DNA of 64,000 nucleotides. Source: Sphingomonas sp. Root710 (GTDB lineage Bacteria > Pseudomonadota > Alphaproteobacteria > Sphingomonadales > Sphingomonadaceae). Shown piece after piece: positions 56,960 to 64,000 of this stretch; position 1 is the first letter of the stretch; each line of letters starts with the position of its first letter. The position numbers and the translations under genes are program-made. Below the pieces are notes generated by a model. That model was not told where the DNA came from. It ran no database searches and was given only the letters and a program-made list of their open reading frames with translations. Location of the stretch: contig NZ_LMIB01000015.1 of assembly GCF_001429065.1 (NCBI RefSeq), forward strand, positions 24,905 through 88,904. The letters are read 5' to 3'.

Positions 56960-57592
56960 TTATCGGATACCGACCACCTTATGCGTCTGCGTCGACAGCC
57001 GCCAGCGCGGGTGCTCGAGGATATAGGCGATCGCGGCATCGCGCGCGCTCGCCAGCGTCGGGCCGTCCATCGGCTGAAGCAGGAAATGCTCGAAATCCCA
57101 CGTCGCCAGCTCGCCCGGATCGATCCCTGGCTGCGGCCAGACCAATTTGAGTTCATTGCCCCGGCGTAACACCACGTCGCTGCCTGCCTTGGGACTGACG
57201 CAGATCCAGTCGATGCCGTCGGGCGCCGGTTGCGTGCCATTGGTCTCGACCGCGGTCTCGAAGCCGCGCGCCTTCAGCGCCGCGATCAAAGCATCATCGA
57301 TCTGGAGCAGCGGCTCCCCGCCGGTCATGACCAGGAAGGGGTCGGGGAGCGCGCCCCACAGCCTCAGCGCCTGGTCCGCCAACGCGTCCGCACCAGGATA
57401 GCGGCCGCCATGATCGCCATCGGTACCGACGAAATCGGTGTCGCAGAAGCGGCAGACAGCCGTCTCCCGGTCCTGCTCGCGCCCGCTCCACAGATTGCAC
57501 CCGGCGAAGCGCAGGAACACCGCGCGGCGGCCGACCTGCATGCCTTCGCCCTGCAGGGTCAGGAACATCTCCTTGACCGCATAGCTGCCCAT
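56960..57592 (-). CDS. queE: 7-carboxy-7-deazaguanine synthase (radical SAM), CX14CX2C type
   Basis: 210 residues from ATG 57592. Makes CDG from CPH4 in queuosine/deazapurine synthesis. The iron-sulfur motif is Cys32-x14-Cys47-x2-Cys50 (instead of the common CX3CX2C), the variant described for Burkholderia QueE. VMTGGEPLLQ binds SAM. The start overlaps the queC stop by one base (TGATG), so it is translationally coupled. Confidence 0.93.
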   Translation of the reverse strand: MGSYAVKEMFLTLQGEGMQVGRRAVFLRFAGCNLWSGREQDRETAVCRFCDTDFVGTDGDHGGRYPGADALADQALRLWGALPDPFLVMTGGEPLLQIDDALIAALKARGFETAVETNGTQPAPDGIDWICVSPKAGSDVVLRRGNELKLVWPQPGIDPGELATWDFEHFLLQPMDGPTLASARDAAIAYILEHPRWRLSTQTHKVVGIR

Positions 57593-58284
57593 CAGGCGTA
57601 GACCGTGGGATCGGCCAGCCCCGCCTCGGCAAAGCCTTTCGAGCGCAACCGGCAGCTGTCGCACAGCCCGCAATGCCGGCCATCGGGGGTGGGATCGTAA
57701 CAGGACCAGCTCATTCCCGCGTCGAGGCCGAGCCGGTCCGCCTCGCGGGCGATGTCCGCCTTGGTCATGTGCTGGAGCGGCGCATGGATGGTGAAGCCCT
57801 GCCCTTCGACGCCCATCTTCGTCGCCAGGTCGGCGAGGTGCTGGAAGGCGGCAATGAACTCGGGCCGGCAATCGGGATAGCCCGAATAATCGAGCGCGTT
57901 GACGCCGAGGAAGATGTCGCGCGCGCCGGTCGCCTCGGCAAATCCCAGCGCCAGCGACAGGAAGATGGTGTTGCGTGCAGGCACATAGGTCGACGGGATG
58001 CCCGGCATGACGCCGTCCTTGGGCACGTCGATGTCGTCGGTCAGCGAGGACCCGCCAAACGCGCGCAGGTTGAGCGGCATCGTCACATGCCGGTCGACGC
58101 CCAGCGCCGCAGCGACACGCCGCGCCGCCTCCAGCTCGACCCGGTGGCGCTGATTATAATCGATCGTCAAAGCCGCGAGCTGGAAACCCTGCTCGCGCGC
58201 GATGCCGCCCGACACCATCGAATCGAGACCGCCCGACAGCAGCACGATCGCGCGGCGGCCTTCGCTGTTCACCTGTGAAGCCAT
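57592..58284 (-). CDS. queC: 7-cyano-7-deazaguanine synthase
   Basis: 230 residues. Turns CDG into preQ0 with ammonia and ATP. PP-loop [29 protein letters not shown], and zinc ligands in [20 protein letters not shown]. Precedes queE; queD and queF are not in the window. Confidence 0.96.
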   Translation of the reverse strand: MASQVNSEGRRAIVLLSGGLDSMVSGGIAREQGFQLAALTIDYNQRHRVELEAARRVAAALGVDRHVTMPLNLRAFGGSSLTDDIDVPKDGVMPGIPSTYVPARNTIFLSLALGFAEATGARDIFLGVNALDYSGYPDCRPEFIAAFQHLADLATKMGVEGQGFTIHAPLQHMTKADIAREADRLGLDAGMSWSCYDPTPDGRHCGLCDSCRLRSKGFAEAGLADPTVYA

Positions 58285-58412
58285 GGCCCGCGCTTAGGCG
58301 ATTTCGGCCCGGAGCGAAAGATGATCCCCCGCGCAATTACAGGCTCTCAAAGTCCGAAGCTTCGTATATGATCGCGGCAAGCCGGTTGGGCGCCGGCGAT
58401 GGAGGGGCTGCC

Positions 58413-59204
58413 ATGACCTATTGTCTCGGGATCAACCTGCGTCAGGGGCTGATCATGATCGCCGACACCCGGACCAACGCGGGGATCGACAATATCTCCA
58501 CCTACCGAAAGCTGCATGTGCTGGCCGACGATGACGAGCGCTTCTGCGTCGTTGCCAGCGCCGGCAATCTGTCGGTGACGCAACTGGTGTTGGGCATGTT
58601 GAAGGAAGGCCTGCCGTCCTTCGGCCCCGAAGACCCGCCCCGCAGGATAGAGAATATGCCGACCATGTTCCGCGCGGCGCAGCTGATCGGCGAAGCGGTG
58701 ATGGAAGCCGGCCGCCAGTTGAAACCGGCGTTGCACGCGGCAGGGGTAAGCTCGGGCATATCGCTGCTGCTCGGCGGCCGGATCGGCGGCGGCCAGCCAC
58801 AGCTGTTCCTGATCTACGACGCGGGCAATTTCATCGAATGCCAGCAGGACAGCCCCTTCTACCAGATCGGGGCGACCCAATATGGCAAGCCGATCCTCGA
58901 CCGTGCGATGAACTATGAAAGCACGATCGACGAGGCGGTGAAGGTCGGTCTGCTGTCTTTCGATTCGACGATCCGGTCGGACAAGTCGGTCGGGCTGCCC
59001 TTCGACGTGATGGTGATCCGCGCCGATCCGGCGCTGCCGATCATCAAGCGGCGGATCGAGCCCCAGGACCCCTATATGCGCGCGCTGTCCGATCGCTGGT
59101 CGGTGATCCTGAACGAAGGCCGCCAGCAAATCCCCGATCCGCCCTTTCTGATCGGAGAGGAAGGCACGCACGACGGCGACGTGGTGACGCTGAAATCGGT
59201 CTGA
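58413..59204 (+). CDS. Anbu-type proteasome-like peptidase
   Basis: 263 residues. Related to HslV and proteasome beta subunits. The chain begins MTYCLGINLRQGLIMIADTRTNAG: after Met removal Thr1 is the predicted nucleophile, with Asp17 and Lys32 as partners. GISLLLGGRI and SPFYQIGATQYGKPILDRAM are family blocks. GGAGGGG precedes ATG 58413. Anbu is normally encoded with ATP-grasp, DUF403/alpha-E and transglutaminase genes; here none is adjacent (queC divergent upstream, a secreted protein downstream). Confidence 0.88.
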   Translation: MTYCLGINLRQGLIMIADTRTNAGIDNISTYRKLHVLADDDERFCVVASAGNLSVTQLVLGMLKEGLPSFGPEDPPRRIENMPTMFRAAQLIGEAVMEAGRQLKPALHAAGVSSGISLLLGGRIGGGQPQLFLIYDAGNFIECQQDSPFYQIGATQYGKPILDRAMNYESTIDEAVKVGLLSFDSTIRSDKSVGLPFDVMVIRADPALPIIKRRIEPQDPYMRALSDRWSVILNEGRQQIPDPPFLIGEEGTHDGDVVTLKSV

Positions 59205-59232
59205 AAAAAATGGGCCGCTCGAGAGCGGCCCA
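59203..59232 (-). terminator. Intrinsic terminator of the minus-strand secreted-protein gene
   Basis: TGGGCCGCT (59211-59219) with AGCGGCCCA (59224-59232), 4-nt loop, then seven T on the minus strand. It overlaps the end of the Anbu gene. The hairpin could also end the plus-strand message, though it lacks a T-run there. Confidence 0.75.
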
Positions 59233-59411
59233 GTGAGGCTCGAAAGCCTGCTAAGGGAGGAAATGTGCCCAAAGGGGAAGGCACAGTCAGACTTTTACCC
59301 CGCCAAGCCTAAACAAAAGCTTAACCAGAGCCCGCGTACGCGCGATGATGATTCGACTTTGGTCGAGATTCAGACCGTCTTCCGGCGAAAGCTCGGATCG
59401 GCTTGCTTGTT
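59233..59411. other. Gap downstream of the DUF3617-like gene
   Basis: 179 nt. An 80-residue plus-strand frame crosses it but looks random; nothing else recognised. Confidence 0.35.
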
Positions 59412-59852
59412 CTACCGTTGCCGCGAACTGACCTGGGTGCCGCAACTGCCGAGCCGCTTGGCCTGGACCGAATAGTCGAAGGGCGCGTTGCGCGCGATCC
59501 CCTGGGTCTGGATCGTCGCCGTACGCGGGGTTTCGACCCGCACCGTCGTCCGCCCCCAGCCTGCACGCTGACAGCTGTAATGCACGGTCGAGCTCTTCGG
59601 ATCGTTCGCGATCACGAAGCGCGAGCAGCCAGGCTGGTCATGCTCGATCTGGACCAGCGCCATCGGATCGGACACGCACAACTGCTTCGGTGCACGGCCC
59701 TTGACTTCGAGCTGCCAAAGCCCGGTTTCGAGCTGCTGGAGCGCGACCAGCGACATCGGGGCCGAAGCGGCTGGCGCGGGGACGGGAGCGGCGAACGCGT
59801 AGGACGCGGCCGGCACGATCAAAAGCAACATCAAGCGACGCAGCAAAGCCAT
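59412..59852 (-). CDS. Hypothetical secreted protein, DUF3617-like
   Basis: 146 residues from ATG 59852 (MALLRRLMLLLIVPAASYAFA signal). The mature part ALQQLETGLWQLEV...KQLCVSDPMALVQIEHDQPGCSRFV has the pattern GLWQ then Cys/Cys seen in DUF3617 proteins; two further Cys (HYSC, GSCG) may form disulfides. Family call tentative; function unknown. Longer in-frame starts lack a signal. Confidence 0.65.
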   Translation of the reverse strand: MALLRRLMLLLIVPAASYAFAAPVPAPAASAPMSLVALQQLETGLWQLEVKGRAPKQLCVSDPMALVQIEHDQPGCSRFVIANDPKSSTVHYSCQRAGWGRTTVRVETPRTATIQTQGIARNAPFDYSVQAKRLGSCGTQVSSRQR

Positions 59853-60013
59853 CTTGCCCTCATAGCCCGAAACAACGGCACCCGATTCCCCACATCGGGC
59901 GCCACAGGATAGCGCGGTTCGACCAACGATCGATACAGCAAGACCGGTAAACATCTTACTGAGCGCAGCTGTGTTCTACCGCACCCTTTTACGGCGCGTG
60001 CCAGCAAATTGTT

Positions 60014-60937
60014 TCAGATCGAGTCGAGCGCGAGCGAAAAGCGCTTGGCGCAGAACTCGCAATCGACATGGATCTCGCCCTTGTCGTCGGCCATCTCGGC
60101 GCGCTCGTCGGCGGGAAAGCGCGAGATCACCGTGCGGATATGCACAGGATCGCAGCGGCAGCCGCGCGCCAGCGGCACGGTCGCCATGGTGCGGACCTCG
60201 TCCTCCTCGTTGAACAACCGCCACAGCAGCCGGTCGAGCGGCAGGCCCGGATCGGTGAGCTCATTGGCCGACAGCGTCTCACCCAGCGCCCGGACATGAT
60301 CCCATTCAGGATGATCGAGCCGGGTATGGATACGGTCGCGTCCCTCTTCGCCCTCGGGCAGATGCTGAATCAATATGCCGCCCGCCACGTGACGGCCATC
60401 GTCGAGGCGGCGGCTCGCCAAGCGGACCAGGCTCGGCAATTGCTCCGACTGGCTGAAATAGCTTTCGGCCGCCTCAGCGAGCGAGCCCCCTTCCAGCGGG
60501 ACGATCCCCTGATAGCGTTCGCCGGTCACCGCCTGGTCGAAGGTGATCGCGAGATAGCCCTTGCCGAACAGCGCGAACAGCGACGGTTCGGCGGGCATCT
60601 CGGCCAGCCGCTCGGCGTCATGGCGGATATAGCCGCGCATCTGGCCGTTCTTGTAGTCGGCCACGAGCAACTCGACCGCACCACCCTCCGCCTGCGCCTG
60701 CAGCGTCAGCTGGCCATCTTCATGCTTGAGCGTCGAGCCGAGCAATGCGGCGAGGACCAGCGCCTCGGCCAGCAGCCTCTCGATCGCCGGCGGGTAGCCA
60801 TGCGCGCCCAGGATCGTGTCGAGCGCCGGCCCGAGCCGCGCCAGCCGCCCGCGCGCGTGCCGGTCCGGAATGGTGAAGCCCAGAGCGATGTCGAGATCGG
60901 TCGGTTCGGAGGTCAAAGCGGAAGTCCCATCGCCCAC
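60014..60937 (-). CDS. hslO: Redox-regulated chaperone Hsp33
   Basis: 307 residues. Holdase activated by oxidation. C-terminal zinc switch: Cys260-x-Cys262 (GCRCDP) and Cys293-x2-Cys296 (VDCEFCAKRF). The N-terminal fold has LAEALVLAALLGSTLKHEDGQLTLQAQ and GYIRHDAERLAEMP. Longer by a short N-terminus before the conserved domain. Downstream of argF, 42 nt away. Confidence 0.93.
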   Translation of the reverse strand: MGDGTSALTSEPTDLDIALGFTIPDRHARGRLARLGPALDTILGAHGYPPAIERLLAEALVLAALLGSTLKHEDGQLTLQAQAEGGAVELLVADYKNGQMRGYIRHDAERLAEMPAEPSLFALFGKGYLAITFDQAVTGERYQGIVPLEGGSLAEAAESYFSQSEQLPSLVRLASRRLDDGRHVAGGILIQHLPEGEEGRDRIHTRLDHPEWDHVRALGETLSANELTDPGLPLDRLLWRLFNEEDEVRTMATVPLARGCRCDPVHIRTVISRFPADERAEMADDKGEIHVDCEFCAKRFSLALDSI

Positions 60938-60979
60938 GAAGTCAGCATGACGGCGAGGTTTTTCAACCCCGCCGCCAGC

Positions 60980-61909
60980 TTATCCCAATTTGCCCAGGCA
61001 CCAGAGCAGCACCGCCTTCTGGGCATGCAACCGGTTCTCGGCCTCGTCCCAGATCAGCGATTGCGGTCCGTCCATCACCGCGTCGACCACCTCTTCGCCA
61101 CGATGCGCGGGCAGGCAGTGGAGGAAGGCCGCATCGGGAGCGGCCTGCGCCATCAGCGCCTCGCTCACCTGGAACGGCATCATCGCCGCCAGCTTTTCCT
61201 CGGCATGCTCCTGCCCCATCGATATCCAGGTGTCGGTGACGATCACATCGGCCCCGCGCGCCACCGCAACCGGATCGCGCGAGGCAGTGACGTCGCCGCC
61301 GCGTGCCCTGGCCGCAGCGATCACGCCCGGATCGGGATCATAGCCCTCGGGGCAGGCGATCCGCACCGGGAAGTCGAGCAGGCTGCCCGCCTCGACGATC
61401 GAATGGAGGACGTTGTTGCCGTCGCCCAGCCACGCCCATGTCAGGCCGTTCAGGCGGCCCTTATGCTCGAGGATGGTGAGCAGGTCCGCCATGATCTGAC
61501 AGGGATGCGACTGGTCGGTCAGCCCGTTGATCACAGGCACGTCGGCATATCGCGCCAGATCAGCGATCTTCTGATGATCGTCGGTGCGGATCATGATCGC
61601 GTCGACATAGCGGCTGAGCACGCGCGCGGTGTCGGCGATCGTCTCGCCGCGGCCGAGCTGCATGCTGCCCGCGTCCATCACGATCGTCGTGCCGCCCAGC
61701 TGCCGCATCGCCATGTCGAACGAAACCCGGGTCCGCGTCGAGTTCTTCTCAAAGATCATCGCCAGCGTGTAGCCGGCAAGCGGCGCGTCGGCGTCCGCCG
61801 TGCCTTTGGGCAGGCCCTTGCGGGCCGCCTTCCGGGCCTTGGCAGCGTCCAGCATGGCCCGCAGGCCGTCTCCCCCCGCATCGGCGAGGTCGATGAAATG
61901 CCGGGTCAT
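60980..61909 (-). CDS. argF: Ornithine carbamoyltransferase
   Basis: 309 residues from ATG 61909. Carbamoyl phosphate + ornithine to citrulline. [15 protein letters not shown] (carbamoyl-phosphate site), [13 protein letters not shown], and the ornithine/catalytic [13 protein letters not shown]. Overlaps argD by 4 nt (ATGA). Confidence 0.96.
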   Translation of the reverse strand: MTRHFIDLADAGGDGLRAMLDAAKARKAARKGLPKGTADADAPLAGYTLAMIFEKNSTRTRVSFDMAMRQLGGTTIVMDAGSMQLGRGETIADTARVLSRYVDAIMIRTDDHQKIADLARYADVPVINGLTDQSHPCQIMADLLTILEHKGRLNGLTWAWLGDGNNVLHSIVEAGSLLDFPVRIACPEGYDPDPGVIAAARARGGDVTASRDPVAVARGADVIVTDTWISMGQEHAEEKLAAMMPFQVSEALMAQAAPDAAFLHCLPAHRGEEVVDAVMDGPQSLIWDEAENRLHAQKAVLLWCLGKLG

Positions 61910-63096
61910 GACGCAGACGGAAACGAGCGCGCGCCCGCCGAGAGCTTCTCGATGCACTCCGCGATATGGCTTTCTTCGATCACCAGCGGCGGCAGGATGC
62001 GGACGACATTCTCGCCAGCCGCCACCGTCAGCAATCCGTGATTGTCACGCAGATGCGCGACGAAACCACGCGCCTCGGCGCTATCCTTCAGCTTGATGCC
62101 GATCATCAGGCCCAGGCCGCGCACGCTGTCGAAGATGCCGTCATGGTTCGGGATCATCTGCTCGATCGCCTGGCGCAGCCAGTCCCCCATCTTGGTGACA
62201 TTGGCGAGAAACGCGTCGTTGACAGCGACGTCGAACACCGCCTCGCCCGCCGCCATGGCGAGCGGGTTGCCGCCATAGGTCGAGCCATGGGTGCCGATCA
62301 CCATGCCCTTCGCCGCTTCCTCGGTCGCGAGGCACGCGCCGAGCGGGAAACCGCCGCCGATGCCCTTGGCCACCGCCATGATGTCCGGCGTGATGCCATA
62401 ATGTTCATGCGCGAAGAACTTGCCGGTCCGGCAATAGCCGCACTGCACCTCGTCCAGGATCAGCAAAAGGCCGTGCTCATCGCAGATCTGGCGCAGGCCC
62501 TTCAGGAATTCCTGTGTCGATGGGGTCATGCCGCCCTCGCCCTGCACCGGCTCGACCAGGAAGCCCGCGGTCGTGCCGTCCACCGCGGCGCGCGCGGCCT
62601 CGAGATCGTTGAACGGCACCACCTCGAAGCCCGGCAGCAGCGGCTCGAAACCGTCGCGCATCTTGGGCTGGTTGGTGGCGGAGATCGTGCCCAGCGTCCG
62701 GCCATGGAAGGCGTTGGCGAAGCTGATGATCTTGGTCCGCTCGGGCGCGCCGTTGACATAATGATAGCGGCGCGCGGTCTTGATCGCGCATTCCACCGCC
62801 TCGGCGCCCGAATTGGTGAAGAACACCGTGTCGGCGAAAGTCTTGTCGACCAGCTTCTGCGCAAAGGCTTCGCCCTGCGGGCTGCCATAGAGATTGGAGA
62901 CGTGCATCAGCGTCGCCGCCTGGTCGGCGATCGCCTTGACCAGCGCCGGATGGCCATGCCCCAGCATGTTGACCGCGATACCGCTGGCGAAATCCAGATA
63001 GCGTTCGCCGCGCTCGCCGATCAGGTAGCAGCCTTCGCCTCGGACCGGACGCACGCCACACCGCGGATAGACCGGCATGAGCGGGGTGATGGTCAT
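61906..63096 (-). CDS. argD: Acetylornithine/succinyldiaminopimelate-type aminotransferase
   Basis: 396 residues from ATG 63096 ([28 protein letters not shown] upstream). PLP Lys244 in [35 protein letters not shown] and [24 protein letters not shown]. Makes acetylornithine for arginine. Coupled to argF. The 5' leader was searched for an attenuator; none was evident. Confidence 0.94.
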   Translation of the reverse strand: MTITPLMPVYPRCGVRPVRGEGCYLIGERGERYLDFASGIAVNMLGHGHPALVKAIADQAATLMHVSNLYGSPQGEAFAQKLVDKTFADTVFFTNSGAEAVECAIKTARRYHYVNGAPERTKIISFANAFHGRTLGTISATNQPKMRDGFEPLLPGFEVVPFNDLEAARAAVDGTTAGFLVEPVQGEGGMTPSTQEFLKGLRQICDEHGLLLILDEVQCGYCRTGKFFAHEHYGITPDIMAVAKGIGGGFPLGACLATEEAAKGMVIGTHGSTYGGNPLAMAAGEAVFDVAVNDAFLANVTKMGDWLRQAIEQMIPNHDGIFDSVRGLGLMIGIKLKDSAEARGFVAHLRDNHGLLTVAAGENVVRILPPLVIEESHIAECIEKLSAGARSFPSAS

Positions 63097-63304
63097 GGCA
63101 AAAACTCCTTCTTCCCTCAGTTCGACGTTGAAACAGCTCCGAAACGCAAAAAGGCGGCCCACCCGGCCGCCTGACGGAGCGCGCATATAGAGAAGCCGCA
63201 CCCCGCTCGTCAAACGCTTCGTCGAATCGCGCTGGGCTTGTTAACCCCATACTGATAATTGGCCGCCAAATCCGTTGCTTTCGTTCCTTCGCTCAGGTCA
63301 CTCC

Positions 63305-64000
63305 ATGCGTCGCTTGCTGGCCCTGTCCCTGCTCGCCTCTGCCCCACCGCTGGGCGCGCAGCCGATCGACCTCCACATAGCGCCGCTGTTCGGCACCGAG
63401 CTGCGCTACGAACAATATGCCGCCGACCGGCTGGCGGGCGCGAACGATGCGATCCTGTTCCGCGCGCGGCCTGGGGTCAGCCTGTCGTCGGGTCTATGGT
63501 CGATCGAGGCGGTCGGCGATGCCGCGGTCGAGGCCCGCAGGACCGAGACCAGCGCCACCGCGGGGCGCGTCCCGATCCGGCCCGACGCCGTCCAGCTCGG
63601 CGAGCTCAAGCTCGAATATCGCGGTCTGCCCGCTACCCAGATCAGCGTCGGCCGTCAGCATCTCGGCATGGCGAGCGCCAGCTTCACCGGCGATCGCGAC
63701 GGCGACCAGACCTTCGACGCCGCGCGCCTGCGGTGGAGCGGGCTGCCGGGGCTCAGCGCCGATCTCGCTTATGCCTGGTCGAGCAGCAGCCAATGGGCCG
63801 CCGCCGAGGGGCCGCTGCCCGCCACGGTGCCGGGCGAAAACCTGTTTGCGCAGCTCAACTGGACGAACGGGTTCGGCACATTCAGCGGCTATGCCTATCA
63901 GATCGATCAGCGGAACCTGGCCGACAGCCAGTTCCGTCTGCTCAACCAGATCTATGGCGCACGCTTCGCAGGAAGCCGCAGGGTCGGCGAGGATATCCGC
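63305..64000 (+). CDS. Alginate-export-like beta-barrel porin (partial)
   Basis: Runs open to the window end; about 232 residues visible. A signal peptide (MRRLLALSLLASAPPLGAQ) is followed by alternating hydrophobic strands. FRARPGVSLSSGLWSIEAVGDAA, QISVGRQHLGM and TGDRDGDQTFDAARLRWSGL resemble the alginate-export outer-membrane family; other porins are possible. ATG 63305 has no close AT-rich promoter visible upstream. Divergent from argD. Confidence 0.7.
   Translation, partial: MRRLLALSLLASAPPLGAQPIDLHIAPLFGTELRYEQYAADRLAGANDAILFRARPGVSLSSGLWSIEAVGDAAVEARRTETSATAGRVPIRPDAVQLGELKLEYRGLPATQISVGRQHLGMASASFTGDRDGDQTFDAARLRWSGLPGLSADLAYAWSSSSQWAAAEGPLPATVPGENLFAQLNWTNGFGTFSGYAYQIDQRNLADSQFRLLNQIYGARFAGSRRVGEDIR

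Noticed and set aside
59233-59475. 80-codon plus-strand frame after the Anbu gene
   Set aside because: It begins inside the terminator hairpin and overlaps the DUF3617-like gene on the other strand; composition is random.
63097-63304. Attenuator or ARG-box upstream of argD
   Set aside because: No clear leader peptide, terminator pair or 18-bp ARG box palindrome could be recognised.

Overview
The window is a high-GC stretch of an alphaproteobacterial chromosome. The protein sequences and the gene order of the ribosomal cluster point to the Sphingomonadales (Sphingomonas or a close genus). That is an inference from protein character; no 16S gene is present. No tRNA, rRNA or CRISPR array was seen.

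Layout. (1) Positions 1-4333 look like the integrase-proximal end of a mobile element inserted at the 3' end of guaA: a tyrosine recombinase, an AlpA-type regulator, a DUF932 protein, a DUF2958 protein and the start of a ParB-like protein, all strangers to the housekeeping genes that follow. The DUF932 and ParB-like genes carry near-identical 5' leaders, each able to fold into a hairpin that buries the Shine-Dalgarno. (2) 4334-8801 holds guaA, a small secreted protein and an S9 prolyl oligopeptidase. (3) 8897-30115 is one long minus-strand run of translation genes (str, S10, spc and alpha operons): rpsL-rpsG-fusA-tuf, rpsJ, rplC to rplO, secY-adk, then a small membrane protein and gdhA, and finally rpsM-rpsK-rpoA-rplQ. 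Intrinsic terminators after tuf, after rpsJ, after gdhA and after rplQ, with promoters before rpsL and rpsM, divide it into several transcription units. (4) 30456-34727: a cation diffusion facilitator, two L,D-transpeptidases of different families and a D,D-carboxypeptidase, a cell-wall remodelling group. (5) 34859-38286: E3 and E2 of the pyruvate dehydrogenase complex with an acyl-CoA thioesterase between them. (6) 38434-48453: stress protein, free-methionine sulfoxide reductase, ribosome rescue factor ArfB, a pseudouridine synthase, L25 and Pth, a membrane-bound diguanylate cyclase, YchF, MaoC and GFA proteins. (7) 48550-52234: MTA phosphorylase and the cytochrome bc1 operon petABC. (8) 52428-59852: trmL-hemF, lipB, queC-queE, an Anbu-type peptidase and several small secreted proteins. 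(9) 60014-64000: hslO, argF, argD and the start of a beta-barrel porin cut by the window edge.

Most genes are ordinary core metabolism and translation. The points worth a second look are the paired leader RNAs of the mobile region, the repeat-rich region upstream of the integrase, the terminator-bearing spacer between rpsJ and rplC, the gdhA insertion between adk and rpsM, the RG-rich N-terminus of S5, and the Anbu peptidase without its usual partners.
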